A stretch of DNA of 64,000 bases from JAUIAI01 sp041396585 (GTDB lineage: Bacteria; Pseudomonadota; Gammaproteobacteria; Burkholderiales; Burkholderiaceae_E). Below the pieces are notes generated by a model. That model was not told the DNA's origin and ran no database searches. It saw only the letters and a list, made by a program, of their open reading frames with translations. The translations under genes and the position numbers were made by a program. Positions 23,221 through 31,962 of the stretch are shown here, in pieces. Location of the stretch: contig JAWKYG010000019.1 in assembly GCA_041396585.1 (NCBI GenBank), positions 1 through 64,000 of the forward strand, given 5' to 3'. Every line of letters begins with the position of its first letter. The stretch's first letter is position 1.

Positions 23221-24135
23221 TCAGGGCGACCCCGACGACTCGCTGACCAACCATTGCGCCAGCGCCTGCACTGACTGGTGTCGGGCCGCGCGCTGCTCGA
23301 TGATGAGGAAGTAGGCGCGCTGCGAGATCACGCTGCGCTGGAACGGTGAGACCAGCACGCCGCTGTCCAGATGCGCGTCGATGATCGGGCGGCGGCCAAG
23401 CACGATGCCCTGGCCGGCAAGCGCGGCCGCAACGGCCTCGCTATAGGTCGAGAACGTCATCACCGAGCGCGGCTTGAGGCCGCCCACGCCGGCCGATTGC
23501 AGCCACGGCTGCCATTCGGCGCACACGCCGACCGCGCCGGCCGATTCGAGTTCGATCAGGGTGTGGCGCACGAGATCCGACGGCCGGCGCAAGGGAGTCT
23601 TCGGGTCCGAAAGCAGCGCGGGGCTGCAGACCGGCACCATGCGCTCGCCGAACAGTGGCGTGCCGATCTTGCTGTCGGCATCGGAATAGCGCACCGCGAT
23701 ATCGAAGCCGTCGGCGGCGAGGTCGCGCGGCTCCAGCGAGGCGTCCAGGCGCACGTCAATGTCCGGATGCTGCCGGCGAAATGCCGCCAGCCGCGGAATC
23801 AACCAGAGCGCCACGAAACCGGGAGTCGCGGTCAAAGACAGCACATGGGGGCGCGACGGCGCCGCGATTTCGTCGAGCGCATCGTTCAGTTCAGCCAGCG
23901 CGCGCGAGCAGGCGACATACAGGCTGCGACCAGCCTCGGTGAGTTCCAGGCCGCGGTGACGGCGACGAAACAGAGGCACGCCGAGCCGGTCTTCGAGCAG
24001 ACGCATCTGACGACTCATGGCCGACTGGGTGACGAAGCGTTCTGCCGCCGCCAGCGTGAACGATAGATGGCGGGCGGCCGCCTCGAACGAGACTAGAAGG
24101 TCCATCGACGGGCGTTGGCTGGCTTGATTACGCAT
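23221..24135 (-). CDS. LysR-family transcriptional regulator (GcvA-like)
   Basis: A regulator of about 304 residues. The N-terminal winged helix-turn-helix is clear (LLVSFEAAARHLSFTLAAAE, FVTQSAMSRQMRLLEDRL, GVPLFRRRHRGLELTEAG). An effector-binding domain with FDIAVRYSD and PVCSPALL follows. Starts at 24135 (MRNQASQ) or 24105 (MDLLVSF) are both possible; the longer frame to 24222 would run through the palindrome at 24220-24236. It is divergent from a DUF2917 gene, the usual layout for a LysR target. Confidence 0.85.
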   Translation of the reverse strand: MRNQASQRPSMDLLVSFEAAARHLSFTLAAAERFVTQSAMSRQMRLLEDRLGVPLFRRRHRGLELTEAGRSLYVACSRALAELNDALDEIAAPSRPHVLSLTATPGFVALWLIPRLAAFRRQHPDIDVRLDASLEPRDLAADGFDIAVRYSDADSKIGTPLFGERMVPVCSPALLSDPKTPLRRPSDLVRHTLIELESAGAVGVCAEWQPWLQSAGVGGLKPRSVMTFSTYSEAVAAALAGQGIVLGRRPIIDAHLDSGVLVSPFQRSVISQRAYFLIIEQRAARHQSVQALAQWLVSESSGSP

Positions 24136-24219
24136 GATCTGGAGCAATGCGAGCAGTCCGAGATGTCGTTTGAAGGAGCATGAATACAGGCGCAGGATAG
24201 CAGTCATCGCCGGTTCAGA

Positions 24220-24236
24220 CATGCACCCAGTGCATG
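24220..24236. promoter_or_regulatory. perfect 7-bp inverted repeat between LysR and DUF2917 genes
   Basis: CATGCAC and GTGCATG flank CCA. It lies about 35 bases before the DUF2917 start and in front of the preferred LysR start. It is a good candidate for the LysR binding site, since these regulators bind short dyads in the divergent promoter. Confidence 0.5.
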
Positions 24237-24271
24237 ACTGGCATCGGTAAACACACGCTTGGAGAAATCAG

Positions 24272-24685
24272 ATGAGCACTCTGACCCTGGATTCCACCGA
24301 TCTCACGCTACACGTACAGCGCAGTGCCCCCGCCCGGCTCGTGGTCGAACCCGGCACCCGCCTGATCGGCAGGGCCGGGGCTGCCTGGATCACGATCAAC
24401 GGCCAACCCTGCGACATCATCCTGGAGCCGGGCGATGTCTATGAAGTGGCGTCCAATGCGCCGCTGATGATCACGGCACTTCAGGGCGCGACATGGTCCG
24501 GTTGCATGCTCCTTCCACCGAGCGCATCGCCTGCTGGCGCTCCTGCGAAAGGGTCGCTTTGGCGCAGCCTCGCCGCGCAGCTGACACGTGCGACGTTAGG
24601 CAAGCAGGCGCATGGGGGTGACGCAGTGTCCGCCGGCTGCGGTCGTCTTGTCGCGCGTGCGGAGCGGTTTGCCAACGCTTCCTAG
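24272..24685 (+). CDS. DUF2917 domain protein
   Basis: A 137-residue protein with the DUF2917 pattern: TRLIGRAGAAWITINGQPCD, then LEPGDVYEVASNAPLMITAL, predicting a small beta-rich cupin-like barrel. Function is unknown; in other genomes the family is often found beside a LysR regulator, as here. The C-terminal 55 residues (from LLPPSASPAG) are poorly conserved. Confidence 0.7.
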   Translation: MSTLTLDSTDLTLHVQRSAPARLVVEPGTRLIGRAGAAWITINGQPCDIILEPGDVYEVASNAPLMITALQGATWSGCMLLPPSASPAGAPAKGSLWRSLAAQLTRATLGKQAHGGDAVSAGCGRLVARAERFANAS

Positions 24686-24687
24686 GC

Positions 24688-24937
24688 CGGTGACTTCATC
24701 GTGGCGGCCGAAGGCGCGAAGATGCCCATGAGCTTTCGGAAGCGAGGCCTGGTCTCCGATGGGGTCGGAATGTACTTCCTGCCACGGCGTGACGGCCTTG
24801 CGAGAGCCAAGGAACTGATTCATGCGGACCGGGGGTCCTTGCCGACGAGGCGCTCTGCTACACGTCTGCGGATCATCGGGCCTCGGTGGAGTCCATTCTC
24901 GCGAAGGCGGACCAACGCGGCTGACTTTGGCGTGATG
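24688..24937 (+). pseudogene. enoyl-CoA hydratase (crotonase) fragment
   Basis: Right after the DUF2917 stop codon the sequence reads GDFIVAAEGAKMPMSFRKRG, then LVSDGVGMYFLPRRDGLARA and KEL, the central substrate-binding part of enoyl-CoA hydratases. After a frame change near 24838 it continues LADEAL and ends at a TGA near 24921. The N-terminal half is absent. It is probably what remains of a deleted fatty-acid gene. Confidence 0.5.
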
Positions 24938-24963
24938 TCGTCATCCGACGTTGCCGCGGTGCT

Positions 24964-25782
24964 CTACGGAGCGCCGGCCCCGCGCTTGAGCAGGCGTGTG
25001 CCCGTGGCGATGAGCAGCAGAACCGCGGCGTAGGCCGCCAACTGCGCCGCCGACGGTCGGGCGTCATAGCCGACCAGCCCGTGCAGCAGCGTGCCCAGAG
25101 CGGAGTCGGTTGACAGCAGGTTCGAGCTGTCCCACAGCGGCTGAGTCCAGCGCTCGATGAAGCCTGCCTGCGCGAGCGCGCGCACCAGCTGGCTCGCCAG
25201 CGACCCCGCCAGCAGCGCGATCAGCAGGTTGGTCACCGAGAACACATGGCGCGTGGGGATGCGTGTCAGGCCGAAGTACAGGCCAACACCGACCCCTGCG
25301 CCGGCGATCAGGCCCATGCCCCCCGCCGCGAGTACCGAGGCCGATTGCGCCGTGCCGCTGCCGGTCATCGCGCCTCCGACGAAGAGTACAGTCTCGGCGC
25401 CCTCGCGCAGCACGGCCAAAGCCACCACCACGAGAAGCGCCCACGGCGTGCGCTGCTTCTGCTGCACGGCCTGCCCGAGCATGCGGGCCTCACTGACCAT
25501 CTGGCGCGTGTGTGTCGTGACCCACACGCAGTGCCAGAGCAGCAAGGCCAGCGCCAGTGACAACACGCCGATGTTGACGACGTCCTGCCCCAGACCGTCT
25601 AGCCAGCCACTGAGTTGTTGCGCGAGCAGCGCCAGAACGAGGGCACCGAGTGCACCGGCGCCGACGCCCGCACTCAGCCAGCTCTGGCGGCCCGTCATGC
25701 CGCGCGTTGCCGCGGCGATCACGCCAATGAACAAGGCGGCCTCGAGTGACTCGCGGAACACGATGAGGGCGGTGGCAAGCAT
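24964..25782 (-). CDS. FTR1-family high-affinity iron permease (EfeU-like)
   Basis: A 272-residue membrane protein with about seven hydrophobic segments. The two REXXE iron-binding motifs are present, FRESLEA near residue 9 and LREGAETVLFVGG near residue 127. Family members move ferric iron across the inner membrane after oxidation of Fe(II). The gene lies 15 bases behind the cupredoxin-like gene in the same direction, forming a two-gene iron operon like EfeU-EfeO or Ftr-type systems. Confidence 0.85.
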   Translation of the reverse strand: MLATALIVFRESLEAALFIGVIAAATRGMTGRQSWLSAGVGAGALGALVLALLAQQLSGWLDGLGQDVVNIGVLSLALALLLWHCVWVTTHTRQMVSEARMLGQAVQQKQRTPWALLVVVALAVLREGAETVLFVGGAMTGSGTAQSASVLAAGGMGLIAGAGVGVGLYFGLTRIPTRHVFSVTNLLIALLAGSLASQLVRALAQAGFIERWTQPLWDSSNLLSTDSALGTLLHGLVGYDARPSAAQLAAYAAVLLLIATGTRLLKRGAGAP

Positions 25783-25797
25783 TGCGGCAATGCGCCG

Positions 25798-26133
25798 TTA
25801 CTCGGCCACCACGGCGCCCTTGGCCGTGGCTTCGTTGAACTCGCCGACGAAGGTGTAGCGGCCGGGCGCGAGCGGCCCGATGTAGATCGTGGCCTTGGCG
25901 CCGCCGGGAATGACCTTCTCGCGGTTCAGGCTGTGGCTTTCGAATTCCTCGGGGGTGGCGTCCTGGTTATGCACCACCAGCTTGACCCGCTGGCCCGCGG
26001 GCAGCTTCAACTCCGTGGGTTCGAAGCGGTGGTTCTTGATGATGAGCAGGGCTTGCGGATCGGCCGCCTGCACGGCACTCAGGGGCGCGACGGTGAGCAG
26101 GGCGGCAGCAGCGAAGGCGTTGAAGCGATTCAT
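25798..26133 (-). CDS. periplasmic cupredoxin-like iron/copper protein
   Basis: A 111-residue protein with a signal peptide (MNRFNAFAAAALLTVAPLSA, cleavage near QAA) and a cupredoxin fold: IIKNHRFEPTELKLPAGQRV, HNQDATPEEFES, then GRYTFVGEFNEATAKGAVV. The usual C-terminal Cys-Met/His copper set is incomplete, as in the EfeO N-terminal domain, so it may present iron or copper to the permease. The start is set by the signal peptide. A Fur-box-like site lies 36 bases upstream. Confidence 0.75.
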   Translation of the reverse strand: MNRFNAFAAAALLTVAPLSAVQAADPQALLIIKNHRFEPTELKLPAGQRVKLVVHNQDATPEEFESHSLNREKVIPGGAKATIYIGPLAPGRYTFVGEFNEATAKGAVVAE

Positions 26134-26168
26134 GATGGTCTTGAAAGTGAGACAGGCCACAAATCTTA

Positions 26169-26185
26169 ATGCAAATCGTTCGCAT
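26169..26185. promoter_or_regulatory. probable Fur box
   Basis: ATGCAAATCGTTCGCAT is an AT-rich inverted repeat with 6 of 8 arm positions paired. It resembles Fur sites of proteobacteria (GCAAATxxTTCGCAT). It sits in front of the cupredoxin-FTR1 operon, where iron repression would be expected. Confidence 0.55.
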
Positions 26186-26348
26186 ATACAATCGTCCCAG
26201 ATGGGTGTCGCGCGCAGCGTCGCACACGGGCATGAATCTTGATGAACCTGGTGCACGAGGGGTGTGTCGAACCGGGCTCTGCGTGCACCGGCCGATACAC
26301 CGATGACATTCGTGCGCGCGAGAACCGGCGCCAAGCCCCTGGAGCGAT

Positions 26349-28595
26349 ATGACACTCGCGGAACTCAGAACCCGGCATCTCACGCGACCGATCTTCGCCT
26401 GGGCGCGTCGCCAGATGCCTTCGTTGTCCGACACCGAGCGCGAGGCGATCGACGCCGGTGAGGTGTGGTTCGATGCCAAGCTGTTCACGGGCGATCCCGA
26501 TTGGCAGGTGCTGTTGTCGACGCCACCGCCGACGCTGACTGATGCCGAACAGGCCTTTCTCGACGGCCCCTGCGAAACACTGTGTGCCATGCTCGATGAC
26601 TGGCAGATTTCGCGGCGCGGCGATCTGTCGCCCAAGGTCTGGGCGTACATGCGCGAGCAGGGCTTCTTCGGGATGATCATCCCGAAGCGCTATGGCGGGC
26701 TCGGATTTTCCAACTTCGCGCATTCGCAAATCGTGCGGCGCATCTCTACCTGCTCGATCGCGGCCGGCGTGACGGTCATGGTGCCCAATTCGCTCGGGCC
26801 GGGCGAGTTGCTGCTGCAGTTCGGCACCGATGATCAGCGCGACTACTGGTTGCCCCGTCTCGCCCGCGGGCGGGAGATTCCGGCGTTCGGGCTGACCAGC
26901 GAAGACGCGGGCTCCGACGCATCGGCCATGCGCGACGAAGGTGTCGTCTGCATGGGGCGGTGGCGCGATGAAACCGTGCTCGGGCTGCGTTTGAACTGGT
27001 CCAAGCGGTATATCACCCTGGGGCCGGTCTGCTCCGTACTCGGCCTGGCGTTCAAGCTACGTGACCCCGACGGTCTGCTCGAAGGCCGCGGCTCGGAAGG
27101 TATTACCTGCGCCCTGGTGCCGACCGATCTGCCGGGGGTGAGCATCGGCCGGCGGCACATCCCCTGTGGCCAGATGTTCCAGAACGGCCCCAATCAGGGG
27201 CGCGACGTTTTCATTCCGCTCGATCACATCATCGGCGGGCCCGAGTACGCAGGCAAGGGCTGGATGATGCTGATGAGCGCGCTTGCCGCGGGCCGGGGTA
27301 TCTCGTTGCCTTCGCTGTCCTGCGCAGCCTCGTCGCTCTGCGCGCACACCACCGGCGCGTATGCGCGGGTGCGCGAGCAGTTCAACATTCCGGTGGGCAA
27401 GTTCGAGGGCGTGCAGGAACAACTCGGGCGGCTTGCGGCCAACGCCTACATGCTCGATGCGGCGCGCAGGCTGACCTGTGCAGGGCTCGATCAGGGGCGC
27501 AGGCTGGCCGTCATCTCAGGAATCATGAAATCGAACGCGACCTATCGCATGCGCATGGCGATCGACGCCGCCATGGATGTTCATGCGGGCAAGACCGTGA
27601 TCGACGGGCCCTCCAACTACCTGAACAATCTGCACAAGGCGGTGCCGGTGGCGATCACGGTCGAGGGCGCCAACATCCTGACGCGCAACATGATCATCTT
27701 CGGCCAGGGGGCGATCCGCTGTCATCCGTATCTGCTCGATGAGGTGCTCGCGCTGGACGAACCCGACGAGCACAAGGCGCTGGCCGATTTCGACAAGGCG
27801 ATGTGGGCCCATGCGGGTCACTTCATCAAAACCCTGCTACGTGCCTGGGGACGCGCCTGGACCGGTGGCATGTTTGCGCCCGCGCCGGCCAGCGCGGGCG
27901 CCACTACGGGAATCTACCGGCAGATGTCGCGCTACGCCGCGGCCTTCGCGCTGATTGCCGATGGCGCCTTGCTGACGCTGGGTGGCGGCCTCAAGCAGCG
28001 CGAGATGTTGTCGGCGCGTCTGGGCGACGCGCTCTCCGAGCTATACCTGATCAGTGCCACGGTCAAGCGCTGGCAGGATGATGGCCGGCACGGCGCCGAT
28101 CTGCCGCTCGTGCGATGGGCCGCCGCCGATTCTCTGGCCACGGTGGCGCGCAGTCTGGACCAGACCCTGGCGAATCTGCCGAACCGGCCCGTCGCCTGGC
28201 TGTTGCGGCTGCTGACGCGCCCGGGCGGGGCCAATCGCGGGCCGGACGATGCGCTCACGCGCACCTGTGCGCAACTGCTGCTCGAGCCTTCCGAGACGCG
28301 CACCCGCTTGACCCAGGGGGCGCACGCGATCGCCGCTGGCCGGGGCGCACTGCATGATCTCGAAACCGCGTTTCGTCTGACCATCGAGACCGACCCGCTG
28401 CGCCGCAAGCTGCATGAGGGGCGGGTCGATATCGACGATGCGCAGGCATCGGGCCTGATCAACCAGGCGCAAGCGGGGCGTCTGCGCGAGCATCGCGAGG
28501 CCGTCGCGCGGGTGATCGCGGTGGACGATTTCGATGCCGGCGAGGTCGCGCCCGACACGAAGGCGCCCGCGCCGCGCCAGGAGGCCATGGCATGA
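26349..28595 (+). CDS. fadE: acyl-CoA dehydrogenase, FadE type
   Basis: A 748-residue acyl-CoA dehydrogenase of the long FadE type. It performs the first, FAD-dependent step of beta-oxidation. After an N-terminal extension come WAYMREQGFFGMIIPKRYGG, AFGLTSEDAGSDASAM, and EGITCALVPTDLPGVSIGRR. The FAD-domain AYARVREQFNIPVGKFEGVQ and DVHAGKTVIDGPSNYL follow, then VEGANILTRNMIIFGQGAIR and the long C-terminal domain typical of FadE. Its stop overlaps the thiolase start (ATGA), making it first in a four-gene fatty-acid operon. Confidence 0.9.
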   Translation: MTLAELRTRHLTRPIFAWARRQMPSLSDTEREAIDAGEVWFDAKLFTGDPDWQVLLSTPPPTLTDAEQAFLDGPCETLCAMLDDWQISRRGDLSPKVWAYMREQGFFGMIIPKRYGGLGFSNFAHSQIVRRISTCSIAAGVTVMVPNSLGPGELLLQFGTDDQRDYWLPRLARGREIPAFGLTSEDAGSDASAMRDEGVVCMGRWRDETVLGLRLNWSKRYITLGPVCSVLGLAFKLRDPDGLLEGRGSEGITCALVPTDLPGVSIGRRHIPCGQMFQNGPNQGRDVFIPLDHIIGGPEYAGKGWMMLMSALAAGRGISLPSLSCAASSLCAHTTGAYARVREQFNIPVGKFEGVQEQLGRLAANAYMLDAARRLTCAGLDQGRRLAVISGIMKSNATYRMRMAIDAAMDVHAGKTVIDGPSNYLNNLHKAVPVAITVEGANILTRNMIIFGQGAIRCHPYLLDEVLALDEPDEHKALADFDKAMWAHAGHFIKTLLRAWGRAWTGGMFAPAPASAGATTGIYRQMSRYAAAFALIADGALLTLGGGLKQREMLSARLGDALSELYLISATVKRWQDDGRHGADLPLVRWAAADSLATVARSLDQTLANLPNRPVAWLLRLLTRPGGANRGPDDALTRTCAQLLLEPSETRTRLTQGAHAIAAGRGALHDLETAFRLTIETDPLRRKLHEGRVDIDDAQASGLINQAQAGRLREHREAVARVIAVDDFDAGEVAPDTKAPAPRQEAMA

Positions 28596-29884
28596 CATCG
28601 GGCCGCGCGGTTTACATCATCGATGGCGCTCGCACGCCATTCATCAAGGCAAGGGGCGGCCCCGGTCCGTTCACGCCGGTGGACCTGGCGGTACAGTGCG
28701 GCCGGCCCCTGCTGCTGCGCCAACCGGTCCCACGCGAGGCCTACGATCTGGTGATTCTCGGCTGCGTGAATGTGATCGCCGACGAGATGAATCCGGCGCG
28801 CGTCGCGGCACTGCGACTGGGCATGGGGGCCGACATGGTCGCCTTCACCGTGCAGATCAACTGCGGCTCGGGCATGCAGTCGATCGATACCGCCTACCGG
28901 TATATCCGCGAGGGTTCGGCCGATCTGGTGCTGGCCGGTGGCACGGAATCGCTGAGCCATGCGCCGTTGGTGCTGCGTCAGGAAGCGGTGCAGTGGTACG
29001 CGGATTTCGCGCGCGCCAAGGGGCCGCTCGAGCAGGCGTCGCATCTGAGCGGCCTGCGACCGGACTTCTTTCGTCCGTTGATCGGGCTGGAGCGCGGTCT
29101 TACGGATCCGATCACCGATCTGGGCATGGGGCAGACCGCAGAGATCCTCGCACATCGCTTCGACATCTCGCGCGAAGCCGCCGACGCGTATGCGCTCGAG
29201 AGTCACCGGCGCCTGGCTCAGGCGCAGGAGAATGGTTGGTTCGACGAGGAGATCGAAACCGCCTTCGATCGCGACGGCCAGGTTCATGACCGTGACGATG
29301 GCGTGCGCGCCGATAGCAACCGGGATGTCTTGGCCGGGCTGGCGCCCGTGTTCGAGAAGCCATACGGCAAGGTCACCGCCGGCAATTCATCGCAGATAAG
29401 CGATGGTGCCTCATGGGTGATCCTGGCCTCCGGGGATGCGCTCGAGCGGCACGGCCTGACACCTAGGGCGATGATCCGCGACAGCGAATGGGCCGCGCTC
29501 GATCCGTCGGTCATGGGTCTTGGGCCGGTACTCGCAGCCTCGCGCATGATGATGCGCAATGGCCTGGATCGGGAGGCGATCGAACTCTGGGAGATCAACG
29601 AGGCCTTTGCAGCCCAGGTGCTGGCGTGTCTGGCGGCTTGGAAGGACGAGGCGTTCTGCCGGCAAGTGCTCGGTATGACGCAGCCCTTCGGCATGCTCGA
29701 CCGCGATCTGCTCAATGTCGACGGCGGTGCCATCGCGCTCGGCCACCCGGTGGGCACGAGCGGCAACCGGATCGTGCTGCACCTGGTCAATGCCATGCGT
29801 CGTCTGGGCAAGCGGCTGGGCATCGCCACCGAATGCATCGGCGGCGGGCTGGGCGGCGCAATGCTGCTGGAGGTGGTTCGATGA
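28592..29884 (+). CDS. fadI: acetyl-CoA C-acyltransferase (3-ketoacyl-CoA thiolase, FadI-like)
   Basis: A 430-residue thiolase that releases acetyl-CoA in the last step of beta-oxidation. The nucleophile Cys is in QINCGSGMQSID, the catalytic His in GGAIALGHPVGTSGNR, and the second Cys in TECIGGGLGGAMLLE. GNSSQISDGAS is also present. The length fits FadI better than FadA. It is coupled by ATGA to the genes on both sides. Confidence 0.9.
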   Translation: MTSGRAVYIIDGARTPFIKARGGPGPFTPVDLAVQCGRPLLLRQPVPREAYDLVILGCVNVIADEMNPARVAALRLGMGADMVAFTVQINCGSGMQSIDTAYRYIREGSADLVLAGGTESLSHAPLVLRQEAVQWYADFARAKGPLEQASHLSGLRPDFFRPLIGLERGLTDPITDLGMGQTAEILAHRFDISREAADAYALESHRRLAQAQENGWFDEEIETAFDRDGQVHDRDDGVRADSNRDVLAGLAPVFEKPYGKVTAGNSSQISDGASWVILASGDALERHGLTPRAMIRDSEWAALDPSVMGLGPVLAASRMMMRNGLDREAIELWEINEAFAAQVLACLAAWKDEAFCRQVLGMTQPFGMLDRDLLNVDGGAIALGHPVGTSGNRIVLHLVNAMRRLGKRLGIATECIGGGLGGAMLLEVVR

Positions 29885-31962
29885 CCCGGCCCGTGCTCGA
29901 TGTGATCGGCAAGTCTCACCTGGAACTGGGTCGCGGCGCCGATCAGCCGTTTGGGTCCTGGCGGTTGCGGCGCGAGGCCGACAAGGTGGCCTGGGCGCTA
30001 CTCGATTGTCCCGGTGCCGACACCAACACCATCACCCGGCAGGTGCTCGTAGATCTCTCCGCGTTGCTCGATGCGGTGCGACCCACCGGGCCCAGCGCCC
30101 TGGTCTTGCGCTCGGCCAAGCAGGGCGGCTTCGCCGCGGGCGCCGACATACAGCAGTTTGCGACGATGAGCAATCCCGCGGAGGCGCAAACGCAGTTGCG
30201 CGAGGCCCACGACGTGCTCGATGCGCTCGAAGCCTTTCCGTGCCCGACGATTGCGGTGGTGCACGGCTACGCATTGGGCGCGGGTTTCGAGATCGCGCTC
30301 GCCTGCGACTACCGCATCGCCATCGAGGGCAGCCACTTTGCATTCCCGGAGGTGCGACTGGGCCTGCATCCGGGCCTCGGTGGCACATTCCGGCTCACCG
30401 AGCGCATCGAGCCCGTCAAGGCGATGGCCATGATGCTGACCGGCAAGCCGGCCTATGCAGACAAAGCCGAAAGTCTCGGCATCGTCGATATCGTCACGCG
30501 GGAGCGTCATGTCGAGGCCGCGTTGCGCGATCTGGCCGGGCGTGGCAAGCCCGACCACGGGGCGCGCTTGCGTGACAAGGTCTGGGATCTGGCCCCGACC
30601 CGCCATGTCGCGGCCAGGCGCATGCGTGCCAGAACGGCCGCCAAGGCGCCCAGCGAACACTACCCCGCGCCCCATGCCCTGATCGATCTCTGGGAGGCTC
30701 ACGGCGGCGACAGAGACGCGATGCGCCGCGCGGAGATCGAATCGTTCACCAGGCTGCTGGCCACCGACACGGCGAAGAATCTGATCCGGGTGTTCTTCCT
30801 GCGCCAGCGGCTCAGCAAGCGTGCGCAGGGTGACGCCACGAAACGACACGTCCACGTCGTGGGCGCCGGCACGATGGGCGCGGAGATCGCCGGGTGGTGT
30901 GCGATCAAGGGCCATCTGGTGACGCTGAGCGATATCTCGCTCGCAGCGATCGGTAAGGCCATGCGATCCACGGCAAAACTGGCGTCGACATCGCATCTCG
31001 GCAGCCTCGAATGTCGCGATGCGCTGGACCGGTTGATCCCAGATCCGCATGGGCATGGCGCGAAAGCCGCCGACCTGATCATCGAGGCTGCGCCGGAGAA
31101 GCTCGATGTGAAGCGGGAGATTCTGCGATCGCTGGCGCTACGTATGCGCGCGGATGCGATCATCGCCACCAACACCTCGAGCCTGTCGCTTGAATCCTTG
31201 CGTGACGCCGTGCCGGAGCCTGCTCGCTTTGCCGGCCTGCACTTTTTCAATCCGGTGTCGAAGCTGGAACTGGTCGAGGTGATCTCACATGATGCGAGCT
31301 CCGTCCAGACCATGCGCGCACTCGAGCATTTTCTGGGCTCGATCGACCGCTTGCCGGTGACGGTGCAAAGCGCACCGGGATTTCTCGTCAACCGCATCCT
31401 GACCCCCTATCTGCTCGAGGCCATCATGATGTGCGCCGAGGGCAATGACCCGGAACGCATGGACAGTGCCGCCGAGGCCTTCGGCATGCCCATGGGGCCG
31501 TTGGAGCTTGCCGATCGCATCGGCCTGGACATCTGCGTGCATGTGGCGGACAGTCTGCGTGGTGCCCTGGAGAAACCACTGCCCGATACGCCTGCCTGGC
31601 TGCTCGAGCGCGTGGCACGCGGTGATCTCGGACGCAAGACCGGACGCGGCTTTTACCAATGGGAAGACGACAGGCCGCGCAAGGACACGGTGCCAACCGA
31701 AGACTCTCAGTCCGTGCAGGACCGACTCATCCTGCCCATGCTCGACGCTGCGGTGGCGTGCCTGCACAGGGGGGTGGTGAACGATGCGCAATCGCTGGAT
31801 GCGGCCATGATCTTCGCCACCGGGTTCGCGCCGTTCCGTGGCGGGCCCATCCACTATGCCCGTGCTCTTGGCGCCGAGGTAGTGGTGGCCCGATTGCGGG
31901 CGCTCGCGCAGAAGCACGGCCCGCGCTTCGAGCCCGATGAAGGCTGGCATGCCTTCAGATGA
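29881..31962 (+). CDS. fadJ: bifunctional enoyl-CoA hydratase / 3-hydroxyacyl-CoA dehydrogenase (FadJ/FadB-like)
   Basis: A 693-residue two-domain enzyme. In the hydratase domain, GGFAAGADIQQF forms the oxyanion hole and HGYALGAGFEIALACDYRIA plus FPEVRLGLHPGLGG carry the catalytic Glu residues. The NAD domain shows VVGAGTMGAEIAGWCAIKG, then FAGLHFFNPVSKLELVEV with the catalytic His, and SAPGFLVNRIL. The ATG at 29881 overlaps the thiolase stop; the open frame further upstream is only shadow. It catalyses the middle two steps of beta-oxidation. Confidence 0.9.
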   Translation: MTRPVLDVIGKSHLELGRGADQPFGSWRLRREADKVAWALLDCPGADTNTITRQVLVDLSALLDAVRPTGPSALVLRSAKQGGFAAGADIQQFATMSNPAEAQTQLREAHDVLDALEAFPCPTIAVVHGYALGAGFEIALACDYRIAIEGSHFAFPEVRLGLHPGLGGTFRLTERIEPVKAMAMMLTGKPAYADKAESLGIVDIVTRERHVEAALRDLAGRGKPDHGARLRDKVWDLAPTRHVAARRMRARTAAKAPSEHYPAPHALIDLWEAHGGDRDAMRRAEIESFTRLLATDTAKNLIRVFFLRQRLSKRAQGDATKRHVHVVGAGTMGAEIAGWCAIKGHLVTLSDISLAAIGKAMRSTAKLASTSHLGSLECRDALDRLIPDPHGHGAKAADLIIEAAPEKLDVKREILRSLALRMRADAIIATNTSSLSLESLRDAVPEPARFAGLHFFNPVSKLELVEVISHDASSVQTMRALEHFLGSIDRLPVTVQSAPGFLVNRILTPYLLEAIMMCAEGNDPERMDSAAEAFGMPMGPLELADRIGLDICVHVADSLRGALEKPLPDTPAWLLERVARGDLGRKTGRGFYQWEDDRPRKDTVPTEDSQSVQDRLILPMLDAAVACLHRGVVNDAQSLDAAMIFATGFAPFRGGPIHYARALGAEVVVARLRALAQKHGPRFEPDEGWHAFR

